Below, in pieces: positions 1-8,556 of a DNA stretch of 64,000 nt. The translations under genes and the position numbers were made by a program. Each line of letters opens with the position of its first letter. Within the stretch, counting starts at the first letter, position 1. The notes under the pieces are model-generated. The model searched no databases. It had not been told where the DNA came from and saw nothing but the letters and a program-made list of their open reading frames with translations. Source of the DNA: Parasalinivibrio latis (GTDB lineage Bacteria; Pseudomonadota; Gammaproteobacteria; Enterobacterales; Vibrionaceae); NCBI RefSeq assembly GCF_036825535.1, contig NZ_CP098813.1, forward strand, positions 1,364,001 to 1,428,000, given 5' to 3'.

Positions 1-599
1 ACCTTCGCCAGTTTGACTATGACACCATTGCAGATGTGATTCTCCGGGTTGATTACACGGCGCGGGAAGCCGGTGGTCTGTTCAAAGAAAAAGTGCTGGA
101 TTACCTCGACGAGTTTCTGGCGAATGCCGCGGATCTCAGTGATCAGCCCTTGATGAACATGGTGAGCCTGACCCACAATCATCCCACGGAATGGCACCGC
201 TGGTTAAACCCTCAAGGGGATGCGGATCAGGAAATGGTATTTACCGTCGGTGTAGCTGCATTTCCGTTCTTCACCCGTCATTGGGACATCGAAGTCCAGA
301 AGATCGATGTGTTCGCCAAGTGCAGCGGGGCAGGTGATTACCATTTGCACCTGGCCTATGAAAACGAGGACAGCACTTTTACCGAGTCCGACCAGATAGC
401 CATGGCAGAAAATGCGGCGTATGGAGGTATCCATAAGGCGACCATTAATGTCACAGACGCCGGGTTAAACCTAGACGATCTCAGTGTTGCCCGAAGCCTT
501 AAACTCAAGCTTAAACATAACGGCGATGTCGATTTCCGAAGCCTTGATGCAGATGAAGTCAGTGCGGTTTATGTGGTGTTCCATTACCGGCTGGGGTGA
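1..599 (+). CDS. Tc toxin subunit A-like protein, C-terminal fragment (5' end outside window)
   Basis: The frame is open from the window edge and reads LRQFDYDTIADVILRVDYTAREAGG before the first internal start codon, so this is the tail of a larger gene, not a 187-residue protein. The sequence LRxFDYDTIxDVIL-x-YTAREAG followed by an H-x-x-P-x-EWHRWLNP segment resembles, from family memory, the C-terminal region of Tc (toxin complex) A subunits, the pore and receptor-binding component of insecticidal ABC toxins. The gene ends in TGA. No B or C component lies downstream here. The family call is moderate; function in this organism is inference. Confidence 0.6.
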   Translation, partial: LRQFDYDTIADVILRVDYTAREAGGLFKEKVLDYLDEFLANAADLSDQPLMNMVSLTHNHPTEWHRWLNPQGDADQEMVFTVGVAAFPFFTRHWDIEVQKIDVFAKCSGAGDYHLHLAYENEDSTFTESDQIAMAENAAYGGIHKATINVTDAGLNLDDLSVARSLKLKLKHNGDVDFRSLDADEVSAVYVVFHYRLG

Positions 600-832
600 G
601 TAGGGATTGGCGTGTCGAGGCTTTCTCTGACGGATATTCACATCTGTGAGGATGATTTGTTTCATCGGTTCCCAGGTATTTTGTACTTCGCAGATGTGAT
701 CCTGAATCCAGTTATTTGCGTGTTTCCGTTACAACAACCGTTCTATTGCGGAACGAAACAATGGAGAAACAGCACCAAAGAATTAATCAAAATTATTTTT
801 GATGTGTCACATATATACATTCGATGTTTATT

Positions 833-1282
833 TTAATCCTCACGCCAAGCAGGATGTCCTCTTAACGGAAATCTCTCTTTTAATGTTTTTCTTACGTAAT
901 TTAGATCAATGAAGTCGTATCGTATTCTATCTTCAATATTTTTTGATGATGATGCTGTTTCTATGGTTTTTGATAGATGGAGGTATATTATTGATATGTA
1001 TGATTCCAAGTACAGTTTCTCATCCTTATTAAACTCGCAGGGTTTAAGTATCAATTCGTAGGCAACCTCGCAACAGAAAATTGAATCTCCGTAATTTTTC
1101 ATTACAAATGATACAAATGCTCGCAAAGTGCAATACTCGATATGTTTGTGCAATTTTGCATTTGAAAGATCAATTTTAAGCAGCAGACTGAAAGCCTTGT
1201 CAAATGCTCTTTTCTTGCAACAATTATTAGCTCTTATGAAATAGAGTGCGTTTTTTATTGCTCTTAGCTTTCCTCTGAACAC
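833..1282 (-). CDS. Hypothetical AT-rich alpha-helical protein
   Basis: I do not recognise this 149-residue protein. It starts with GTG (no in-frame ATG is near) and has no clear Shine-Dalgarno sequence, so the start is uncertain. The N-terminal half is rich in paired helices with regularly spaced Ala, Leu and Cys (about residues 10-70), which could be TPR-like. The C-terminal third is charged. It is more AT-rich than the genes around it and sits next to the toxin gene fragment, which suggests acquired DNA. Codon use looks coding (long open frame in AT-rich sequence), but expression is unproven. Confidence 0.45.
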   Translation of the reverse strand: MFRGKLRAIKNALYFIRANNCCKKRAFDKAFSLLLKIDLSNAKLHKHIEYCTLRAFVSFVMKNYGDSIFCCEVAYELILKPCEFNKDEKLYLESYISIIYLHLSKTIETASSSKNIEDRIRYDFIDLNYVRKTLKERFPLRGHPAWRED

Positions 1283-1417
1283 CGTAGCATTTTTTCCATG
1301 ACAAATTTATATGTATGGTAACTCAAATTACTTTAAAGGGGGGGCTTAGTTTAGCTGGAATGCTTGTGTCCTTTTTGGTGGTTGATGCAGGAATACTACC
1401 TCCGTGAATTCTAATTC

Positions 1418-2422
1418 TTACCGAGCCGGCTTTTTCCAGACGAGGTAAAGCACAAACACCCCGCCAAGAGCGGCTGTGACGATACCCACCGGCAACTCTT
1501 GTGGGGCGAGGATGGTGCGGCTGACAATGTCTCCCAGGGTCAACATGACGGCACCCCAAATGGCGACCAGGGGAAGTGCCAGCTTGTGGGTCATCCCGGA
1601 AAAAGGACGAACCAGGTGCGGGACCATCAGCCCGATAAACCCGACCACGCCGGTTAGCGCCACAATGGATGCGGTACAAAACGCGCAACAGAGAAACACT
1701 TCGCTTTGCAGTCTGTGGACATTGACGCCGAGTGAATGCGTGGTCTGCTCGCTGACCAGCAACGTGTCTAGTTCCCGGTACCGAATAACAATCAGAACGA
1801 TAACGCACATTACGCCTATTGCAGCAAATATGAGGTTGTCCCAACGCGCCAGTCCCAGCCCTCCCATCGTCCAGAACAAGATTGAACTTGCAGCACGTTG
1901 ATCGCCGGAATACACCAGAAAACTGGTAACCGCGCCAAACAGGAATGATATTGCCAGCCCGCACAGAATGAGGTTGTTGTTACCGTGCTTCTTTTGGATA
2001 GAGAAGAGAATCAGCACGGCCGAGGCTGAAACAATCCCGCCGGAGAATGCTGCCAGAGGAAGTGACCATGTGCCGAGCGCATCTCCCAGCCGTGTGATAA
2101 CCAACACTGCACCCGCAGAGGCACCTGAAGACAAGCCGAATAAATACGGGTCTGCGAGATCATTCCGTGTTGAGGTTTGCAATAGGGCTCCGACCATTGC
2201 CAGACCCGCTCCGGCGATAATGGCAAGGAGTGTTCTTGGTAACCGCAAATCTGCGAGAATTCGGCTGTTCATGCTCATGTCGTTGCCATTGAAGGAGCGC
2301 AAACCTTCTATCACATCATCAAACGAGAGCGGCACGGAGCCGAATTTCAAACTGAATACAAATGAAATGAGCATGGCGCTGATACCCAGCAACCATGCCA
2401 GTTGATACTTCGTTATTTTCAT
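1418..2422 (-). CDS. FecCD/BtuC-family ABC transporter permease
   Basis: A 334-residue integral membrane protein of the family that imports iron-siderophores, haem or cobalamin. It has an N-terminal membrane segment (about 8-28), the family sequence LRLPRTLLAIIAGAGLAMVGALLQ (about 60-83), GxSSGASAGAV, and the cytoplasmic loop GLMVPHLVR near 265 that contacts the ATPase. Length is normal for the family. It is the last gene of a three-gene minus-strand operon, 21 bp after the binding-protein gene. The substrate cannot be read from the permease. The family call is strong. Confidence 0.9.
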   Translation of the reverse strand: MKITKYQLAWLLGISAMLISFVFSLKFGSVPLSFDDVIEGLRSFNGNDMSMNSRILADLRLPRTLLAIIAGAGLAMVGALLQTSTRNDLADPYLFGLSSGASAGAVLVITRLGDALGTWSLPLAAFSGGIVSASAVLILFSIQKKHGNNNLILCGLAISFLFGAVTSFLVYSGDQRAASSILFWTMGGLGLARWDNLIFAAIGVMCVIVLIVIRYRELDTLLVSEQTTHSLGVNVHRLQSEVFLCCAFCTASIVALTGVVGFIGLMVPHLVRPFSGMTHKLALPLVAIWGAVMLTLGDIVSRTILAPQELPVGIVTAALGGVFVLYLVWKKPAR

Positions 2423-2443
2423 CGAGCGCTAAATGTGTTTGCG

Positions 2444-3400
2444 TTACGGTGCCAGAATAGCATCAGACAATTTTTTTATTGCGCCGATGTTAGCCGGCCC
2501 CGGTGTTAACTGCTCGTAGCGCAGCTTGACATAACGCTGTGATTTGACAGCACTGGTGTGTTTCATCAGAGGGTGTTGTTCTAAAAAGTGCCTAAGCGCC
2601 TCTGCACCGGATGCAGTCTGGTAGTCGAGAAGGATGATGATATCTGGATCCGCACTGGCTACATTTTCCCATGATGTTCTGCCCCAGCTTGTTTGCATGT
2701 CGCCGGTGATGTTTGTTCCCCCGGCTGCCTCGATCATTGCCGTGGGGATCGCGTATTTGCCTGCGGTGAACGGTTTATCTTCACCTGAATCGAACAGAAA
2801 TACTTTGGGCGTACTTTTTCCGGATTGTGCTTTTTGTTGTGCGATGGCTTTAACCTGTTCTTTCCACGCAGCAACTAACGTGTTTGCTTTATCCTGTCGG
2901 TCAAAAATAACCCCCAGCTTTGCCATATCGCCGTAAAGAAGCTCCATACTGGCTCCGTTTTTCAGCTTGTTAGTATGAATACAGCTCTCAGACAACACCA
3001 AGGTGTCTATGCCATAAGGCTTGAGGGTCTGAGGGGTCACTTCTCCCCCGATTTTCATACCGTAATTCCAGCCTGCGAATAAGAAGTCTGGCTTAGCAGC
3101 GATCATTGTTTCAAGTGACGGATATTTCGGTGCAAGCTCCGGGATCTCACCCAACGCTTCCTTGAACGATGGTGACATCTTGTACCAACCGGTAATCCCG
3201 GTAACGCCGACCATGCTGTCCTGAAGGCCAAGTGCGAACGCCATTTCAGACATATTGATGTCGTGAAATACCGCCCGATCAGGGCGTTTCTCGATAGTCA
3301 GCGGGCTGCCACAGTTATCGACGGTAACGGGGTAACTGGTGCTTGCCGCATGTGCAACGGCTATTGGAAAAAAGAGAGGGAGTAATACCGACAACTTCAT
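2444..3400 (-). CDS. Periplasmic metal-chelate/cobalamin-type substrate-binding protein
   Basis: A 318-residue binding protein with a signal peptide (MKLSVLLPLFFPIAVAHA, cleavage near residue 18-20) and the class III FecB/BtuF fold signature: an N-terminal VTVDNCGSPLTIEKRPDRAV strand pattern, AxKPDFLFAGW, and a C-terminal DPDIIILLDYQ. Its start overlaps the stop of the ATPase gene, and the permease follows, so the three genes form one importer. Likely cargo is an iron-siderophore, another metal chelate or a corrinoid. No TonB receptor gene is adjacent to narrow this down. Confidence 0.85.
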   Translation of the reverse strand: MKLSVLLPLFFPIAVAHAASTSYPVTVDNCGSPLTIEKRPDRAVFHDINMSEMAFALGLQDSMVGVTGITGWYKMSPSFKEALGEIPELAPKYPSLETMIAAKPDFLFAGWNYGMKIGGEVTPQTLKPYGIDTLVLSESCIHTNKLKNGASMELLYGDMAKLGVIFDRQDKANTLVAAWKEQVKAIAQQKAQSGKSTPKVFLFDSGEDKPFTAGKYAIPTAMIEAAGGTNITGDMQTSWGRTSWENVASADPDIIILLDYQTASGAEALRHFLEQHPLMKHTSAVKSQRYVKLRYEQLTPGPANIGAIKKLSDAILAP

Positions 3401-4215
3401 TACGCGACTCCTATTGATGTGGCTGTTTGATTAGACGATGCAGCTTCGAAGTGATGAACCGAAGTGGAAATTTGGGGGTGATTGAATGTCACCACATTCA
3501 GGCCGAAAACCGGGGTGATAAATTGATTTTGCATCACAACGTCAGGTGAGTCGTAAGCCACCATCTTTTGCCGGGCCATTAAGAGCACTTTGTCAGCAAA
3601 CGAAGCCACTAAAGGGAGATCATGTAAAACGGCTACCGACGTAATCCCTTTTCGCTTTATCAGCTCAAGCAGTTCCAGCCGGGCTAAGGGGTCTAAGTGG
3701 TTGGTGGGTTCATCGAGCAACAGGAGCTTGGGTTCCTGTGCAAAGGCGCGGGCGATATTTGCTCGTTGCTGTTCACCTCCGGACAGGGAACCAATGAGTC
3801 GGTGTCCACTGTCTGACAGACCAACGTCTTCCAGCGCTTGTTCAACACTTTCCTGGTGTTGTTTATTGTTGCAGCAAAATGTGTGGGGTATGCGCCCAAG
3901 CCAAACATACTCGCAGACGCTCAAGCGGGGATCGGCATGTTCGTGCTGGGCAACAACGGCTACCATTTTGGCAATTTGCCTTTGATGTAACTGAGATGTG
4001 GCTGAGCCATTGATATACAGTTGGCCGGATACCGTTTGGTATTCGCCAATAATGGTTTTCAACAAACTGGATTTCCCGCAGCCATTCGGGCCGATAACCG
4101 CGACGCATTCCCCTTGTTCAACGGAAAAGCTCACGTCAGTGACTGCTCGCCAGCCTTGTTGACCGTTGGCGCAAAGCTGTTGCGCTGCGATGACGGGCAT
4201 AGGGGTTAATTCCAT
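3400..4215 (-). CDS. FecE-like ABC transporter ATP-binding protein
   Basis: A 271-residue ATPase with Walker A GPNGCGKSS (42-50), signature LSGGEQQ (144-150) and Walker B LLLLDEPTNHLDP (about 164-176), typical of the FecE/FepC/BtuD class that powers import of metal chelates. It is the first gene of the operon. The Shine-Dalgarno sequence AGGAGGGTG sits just upstream of the ATG. The stop overlaps the next start, implying translational coupling. A 12-bp palindrome lies 30 bp upstream of the start (see separate entry). Confidence 0.88.
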   Translation of the reverse strand: MELTPMPVIAAQQLCANGQQGWRAVTDVSFSVEQGECVAVIGPNGCGKSSLLKTIIGEYQTVSGQLYINGSATSQLHQRQIAKMVAVVAQHEHADPRLSVCEYVWLGRIPHTFCCNNKQHQESVEQALEDVGLSDSGHRLIGSLSGGEQQRANIARAFAQEPKLLLLDEPTNHLDPLARLELLELIKRKGITSVAVLHDLPLVASFADKVLLMARQKMVAYDSPDVVMQNQFITPVFGLNVVTFNHPQISTSVHHFEAASSNQTATSIGVA

Positions 4216-4244
4216 CCATCACCCTCCTTTGTGATGACCAAGAG

Positions 4245-4256
4245 ATGTTATAACAT
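4245..4256. promoter_or_regulatory. 12-bp palindrome upstream of the metal-chelate ABC operon
   Basis: ATGTTATAACAT is a perfect inverted repeat 30 bp upstream of the ATPase start codon, and a further TAACA follows. It could be an operator or part of a promoter. It does not match a Fur box well enough for me to name the regulator. Confidence 0.35.
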
Positions 4257-4383
4257 AACAATTGCAGTAATTGAAATGGATGCCACGGTAAAAAGTAAGC
4301 AGCAATCCAATACTGTGAGAGAAGGGTCTGCGATAGTGTGACTGGACTGCCAACTATAGGATACGCATGCATCTTCTGAAGAT

Positions 4384-4414
4384 AATAAAAAAGGCCGCTG
4401 GTTTCAGCGGCCTT
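4384..4414 (-). terminator. Rho-independent terminator of the EIIC-EAL gene
   Basis: A 10-bp perfect stem (4391-4400 with 4405-4414) closes a GTTT loop. Read on the minus strand it is followed by TTTTTTATT. It lies 4 bp after the stop codon of the EIIC-EAL gene. Confidence 0.85.
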
Positions 4415-4418
4415 CGTT

Positions 4419-6437
4419 TTACTCTTTAGAAGCTATCCCAGAAGCCCAACTTACCGCCTCTTCCAGTGGCATTGGCTTGGCAAAGTAGTATCCCTGACAG
4501 ATATCGATGCCACATTGTTCGACAAAGGCTTTTTCCTCAGGGGTTTCAATACCTTCTGCAACCAACGCGCAGCCGGTCACTTCACTGATTTTTGCCAGCA
4601 ATTGGTACAGGTTCTGTCCGCGTTCTTCGTGGGTATTGAGTAGCAGCGAACGGTCCAGTTTCACCTTATCGAAATTGTATTTGAGCAGGTGAGGGAATGA
4701 TGCATAACCAGAGCCGAAATCGTCGATGGCAACCGTTACACCAAGCGCCTGCAAAGCATCAATGTTTGCTGAAATCTGCTCGTGGTTTTCCAGAATGGCT
4801 TCTTCGGTGATCTCGATTTCCAGCGCGCTGGGTGAAACCTGATAGCTTTCCAGACGGCGTGAGATAAACCGGACAATAGACGGATCCGCAATGGTTTCCG
4901 CTGAGACGTTGACGCCCACTTTGCATCCGGCCTCAAGCGGCAATTTGTTCATGTCTGTCAGTACCAGTTCGATAACCATACGATCCAGTTGCTTGATAGC
5001 ACCAAGCTGCATGAAGTCCTGAATAAAAACCGGCGGCATCAGGCGGCCTTCTTCATCCTTGTAGCGAACCAATGATTCAAATGCCAGGTGAGTGCTGTTT
5101 TTCAGGTGTACCTGCGGCTGGTAGAACATCACGAACTCACCGCTGCTCAGCATCTTGCTGACCCGGCGGCTGACATCGTGTTTGCTGATGTAACCCCGCA
5201 TGGCCTGGCTCACATCACCGACAAAAGACTTCAGCGTGCTTTGTTCCAGCTCGTGCTTACGGAAGATAGAACGGGTATCCCCGCGAGCCGATGAAGAATA
5301 GTTAAGGTAGAACGGGCGGTAAATCATTACACCCATACCGATTACCACCATCTGCAGGATAACACCGCCAACGCTGTTGTTTGTTGCCAGGTATCCGCTG
5401 ACAAACGGTGGGGTCATCCAGTCCACAATGGTGCTCACCGGATTCACAAGCCCTAAATACATCGCACTGTAGACCACGATAAAGCTTGCCAGTGGAACCA
5501 GTACAAACGGCACAATTAGCGTCGGGTTGAAGATAATTGGCAGGCCAAACAGCAGCAGTTCATTGATATTGAACATGACGAGCGGGATCGCTGACAGCGC
5601 CAGGGTCGTGTGCCGGCGATCTTTGGAAAACAGCAGGATACAGATAAGCAGCGCAAGCGAGTTACCTGAGCCGCCAATTGACATAAAGGCATCATAGAAA
5701 CCCTGACCAAGAATGTTCAGGGGGGCATCCCCGGCTTGCCAAGCTGCAAGGTTCTGCTGGGTATCGGCAAATAACTGCTGTTTGGCAGTAAACAGGAAGT
5801 TATGGCCGTTGATACCTACCGCACCCAGTAACCCCAGTACCAGCTGGTAAGACAATCCACCACTGACAGTGAGCGGGTTAAGCACCATATCCTGCTGAAC
5901 CAGCTTACTGCTTTCGATGACTTCGCCGGTAAGTTTGGCAAGTAACAGGGTCAGCAGCAAAAAGCCAAAGAAGTGTGCAACTTGTTTGTACAGGGAACTG
6001 ACAAAGTCTATCCGCGACGGATCCAACGGATACAACCGGAACGATACGCAGCATCCTGCTGAAATAATCGCAGTCAGCAATGCCACCAATGGGTTGTTAG
6101 GCAAACCGGTATGGGGTGCGACCAGCCCGTTGGACAACGAAACGGCTATGAACATCACCAGTGCGTAAGGCACCACGACCATGGGGCTGACGTTATGTTT
6201 GGTCGACAGGTAATAAGTGGTGATGACAGACAGCGCCGTCGGGTAAATGCCAATCAGCAAATCTGAAAAGTAGAAGAACTTTTTCGCTATCTCCGGGAAG
6301 TCTGAGAAGTTCAGAAAGTGACCGACAAATACTGACATCGCGTTACAGATTGTCAGTGGCAGCAACAACAGGAAAACAATCGATATGTCACGAACATAAG
6401 TCTCGTAACTTGCTCTTAACGAAAGAGATTTCCACAT
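4419..6437 (-). CDS. EIIC-like membrane domain fused to an EAL c-di-GMP phosphodiesterase
   Basis: A 672-residue fusion. Residues about 15-370 resemble the membrane channel (EIIC) of the lactose/cellobiose PTS family, with ten or so hydrophobic segments and the motif GINGHNFLF plus GGSGNSLALL. Residues about 420-672 are an EAL domain. Its catalytic set appears complete: ESLVR for ExL, NVSAE, EITEE, IDDFGSGYAS, KLDRS, VAEGIET and QGYYFAKPM. It should hydrolyse cyclic di-GMP, perhaps in response to a sugar bound by, or passing, the membrane part. No EIIA or EIIB domains or genes are nearby, so transport is doubtful. No strong Shine-Dalgarno is visible; the gene stands alone and has its own terminator. 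Confidence 0.88.
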   Translation of the reverse strand: MWKSLSLRASYETYVRDISIVFLLLLPLTICNAMSVFVGHFLNFSDFPEIAKKFFYFSDLLIGIYPTALSVITTYYLSTKHNVSPMVVVPYALVMFIAVSLSNGLVAPHTGLPNNPLVALLTAIISAGCCVSFRLYPLDPSRIDFVSSLYKQVAHFFGFLLLTLLLAKLTGEVIESSKLVQQDMVLNPLTVSGGLSYQLVLGLLGAVGINGHNFLFTAKQQLFADTQQNLAAWQAGDAPLNILGQGFYDAFMSIGGSGNSLALLICILLFSKDRRHTTLALSAIPLVMFNINELLLFGLPIIFNPTLIVPFVLVPLASFIVVYSAMYLGLVNPVSTIVDWMTPPFVSGYLATNNSVGGVILQMVVIGMGVMIYRPFYLNYSSSARGDTRSIFRKHELEQSTLKSFVGDVSQAMRGYISKHDVSRRVSKMLSSGEFVMFYQPQVHLKNSTHLAFESLVRYKDEEGRLMPPVFIQDFMQLGAIKQLDRMVIELVLTDMNKLPLEAGCKVGVNVSAETIADPSIVRFISRRLESYQVSPSALEIEITEEAILENHEQISANIDALQALGVTVAIDDFGSGYASFPHLLKYNFDKVKLDRSLLLNTHEERGQNLYQLLAKISEVTGCALVAEGIETPEEKAFVEQCGIDICQGYYFAKPMPLEEAVSWASGIASKE

Positions 6438-6515
6438 AGATTATGAATTGACTTATATGAGCGGAAAATGAGCGCGGATTATATCCGGCGGATGCCTTTC
6501 GTCAATCTAATTCAG

Positions 6516-7178
6516 CTACTTGCCTATGTGTTTTAGTGCTTCTCTCACACTTAGTGATTTAAGGGGAATAGAAGCAGTGAGCTGCCTCACGGCGTGGGCG
6601 TCTGTCTTGGCGTATTCCCTTAATGCCCAGCCGATGGCTTTTTGGATAAAAAACTCGTCGGAATCCGCATTTTCCCGGATCAGCGCAGTAAGCAGCTCGA
6701 CATCTGTTTCGTTGCTATATTTGAGTTGATACAGCAGGGTAGTGCGGCGCAGCCAGATGTTATCACTGTGTCGCCACTTTTCTATGCACTCCTTACCTTC
6801 TTCCGGATAGCGTTTAAAAAGTGTTGCAATCTGGCGTGTTGCCAGGGCATCAACCGTGTCCCACCAAGAGTGGGTAGTTATCAGTTGTTCGCAAAGCACA
6901 AAGTACGCCGGCGAATAGTGCCGCTTCATTCTGTCGAGCAAGTCGATAGCTGCATGATGGCACTCCCGATGAGGCTGATGCCACAGCGCGATAATGGTCT
7001 CTGTTGTACAAGGCAATCCATGCTCTGAGACAAACTCCCTTACAATCGCTTTCCGCTCCGGTGTTTTCACCCCGAAAAATTCAAACTTGTGCCGCAGATA
7101 TTTTTTCATCGCTGCGGCGTTATCCGCATTTGATGCTTTGGCAATTTCAGCGGCCAGCCGGGTTTCGTAGTCGTCCAT
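6516..7178 (-). CDS. AlkD-like DNA alkylation repair protein
   Basis: A 220-residue HEAT-repeat protein of the AlkC/AlkD DNA glycosylase family, which removes positively charged alkylated bases. The family's active-site segment WWDTVD is at residues 105-110 and the second conserved WALREYAK is near 183-190. Length agrees with the family. It is a single gene between the EIIC-EAL gene and a 400-bp gap. No adjacent Ada or AlkB gene is present. Confidence 0.85.
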   Translation of the reverse strand: MDDYETRLAAEIAKASNADNAAAMKKYLRHKFEFFGVKTPERKAIVREFVSEHGLPCTTETIIALWHQPHRECHHAAIDLLDRMKRHYSPAYFVLCEQLITTHSWWDTVDALATRQIATLFKRYPEEGKECIEKWRHSDNIWLRRTTLLYQLKYSNETDVELLTALIRENADSDEFFIQKAIGWALREYAKTDAHAVRQLTASIPLKSLSVREALKHIGK

Positions 7179-7579
7179 ATGGGAGTCCGGTTATCGGTGT
7201 AGATAGATGATTGTGGATTAAGAATGGGGGGATTTGAAGGGGGCTGTGCGGGATTAGTTTGGTTTGGCGCCACAGCAAAATGGAACAGTGAAAATCTGAT
7301 CACATCATAGGCACATTTGAGACTAAATTTCTCAAGAATAATAAATTACAACATCACAATTGGACGTATAAATAAAAATATAGATTTTCTTAGTTTAAGC
7401 TCCCGATTCCCTAATTTCCGTACGGCAAAGTACAATTCCTAATCTCCTGATTTTTTTGAGACTATGTGTTGTGTGGTTGTACGGGGACTCGTCGAGTATT
7501 CCAGTAGTGGTTAAACCTGATTTCAGATAAGTAAGTTGTTAGCTGGATAGAAACACAGCATAAAGGAGGAAAATTCACA
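7179..7579. other. 401-bp intergenic region
   Basis: AT-rich stretch between a minus-strand and a plus-strand gene, so it should hold two divergent promoters. I see no RNA gene or repeat. A clear Shine-Dalgarno (AAAGGAGGAAAA) at its right edge serves the next gene. Confidence 0.5.
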
Positions 7580-8254
7580 GTGGAATCACGTATATTGAAA
7601 ATAGTCGTTAAGCTGGGAGTTCCAGGTCTTGCCTTGGGGATTTTCTATCTTCTTTTAAATAGTTGGGGTTTTACCTTTAGCATAATAGGACCGACTGCAA
7701 GCGCTGCTATTGCTGCGTTGTTTATAGTAATCGTTGGTTTAATCACGTATTACGCTCTTAAAGTTTCAAAACAACGAAAAGACACACCTGATGATGTTCT
7801 AGGACGTTATGAAAATCTGAAAATTGGTCTAAGCTCTCCTTTTCAAAATGTTGAGCAGATTCAATTGATAGCCAATTCAAGTGATCCAAATCGAAAACGC
7901 TATTTACAAGAACTTAGTGGGGTCCCTTCTATCTCCTTCTTGGAAGTTGATGCTATCAGTGAGGCGCTTAAAAAACTCGACAGCAACAAAAAAGTAGGAG
8001 AATTATTTCAGTCTGTATCTCTTCGAGAGAAATTGAAAATCGTTGAAATGATTCCTGAGACCGAAGACCCTCTATTTCATCCAATAATGAGTGGATTGAA
8101 GTATTGGCGCTATGTAAATCGTAAGACACATCCTGATTACGAAAAAATCAACATCCTTCTAGGTAATGCAACAGTCCACCAGAGATTCACTCCCGAAGAG
8201 CAAAAACTTGCACAGGAAATTATAGCCGATGAACAGGGACGACTTGGGTTGTAG
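7580..8254 (+). CDS. Hypothetical protein with two N-terminal membrane segments
   Basis: A 224-residue protein that I do not recognise. It starts with GTG, 11 bp after a strong AGGAGG. Two hydrophobic helices lie at about 10-28 and 36-60. A soluble, charged domain of about 160 residues follows, with no catalytic motif I can name. Composition is AT-rich compared with the flanking metabolic genes, and it borders the transposase island, so it may have arrived with mobile DNA. The strong ribosome-binding site and clean frame support a real gene; its role is unknown. Confidence 0.6.
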   Translation: MESRILKIVVKLGVPGLALGIFYLLLNSWGFTFSIIGPTASAAIAALFIVIVGLITYYALKVSKQRKDTPDDVLGRYENLKIGLSSPFQNVEQIQLIANSSDPNRKRYLQELSGVPSISFLEVDAISEALKKLDSNKKVGELFQSVSLREKLKIVEMIPETEDPLFHPIMSGLKYWRYVNRKTHPDYEKINILLGNATVHQRFTPEEQKLAQEIIADEQGRLGL

Positions 8255-8556
8255 CGTGACCTGAGTTGAGTATGATAGTACCAGCCAAATAACTGCTCCT
8301 AATTGTGCTACATCTGGTATTTATCGCATTTTACCGAGCTACAAACCATGTGTCCTATGACAGACTTACATTTCAAAATGTTAGGCAGGTACTTATGCAA
8401 TACCTTGGCAAACTAATGGGACACACACCCTAAGAAATTGACTGCTCAATTAATTTCACACTCTATTGCTATAGCTCGGACAATTTCAAGGACACCTTTG
8501 TTGCCTTAAATTAATGCGTTAGGGTGAAGGTATTGCTGTCATGAATACATACTGCT
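8255..8556. other. 302-bp intergenic region containing the left end of the transposase element
   Basis: Gene-free. Holds the left inverted repeat (8414-8432). No remnant of the missing 3' part of the IS256-type transposase was found here. Confidence 0.5.
8414..8432 (+). repeat. Left terminal inverted repeat of the Y1 transposase element
   Basis: TAATGGGACACACACCCTA. It matches the reverse complement of 9693-9711 at 17 of 19 positions. The core GGACACACACC is identical. Confidence 0.7.

Noticed and set aside
612..836. 74-codon frame after the toxin gene end
   Set aside because: No ribosome-binding site, odd composition (many Cys, Ile, Phe runs), overlaps the end of the opposing orphan; it looks like chance.
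1323..1964. 213-codon frame on the minus strand
   Set aside because: It lies in another frame of the clear FecCD permease gene and is Arg/Cys/His-rich, as expected for a shadow.
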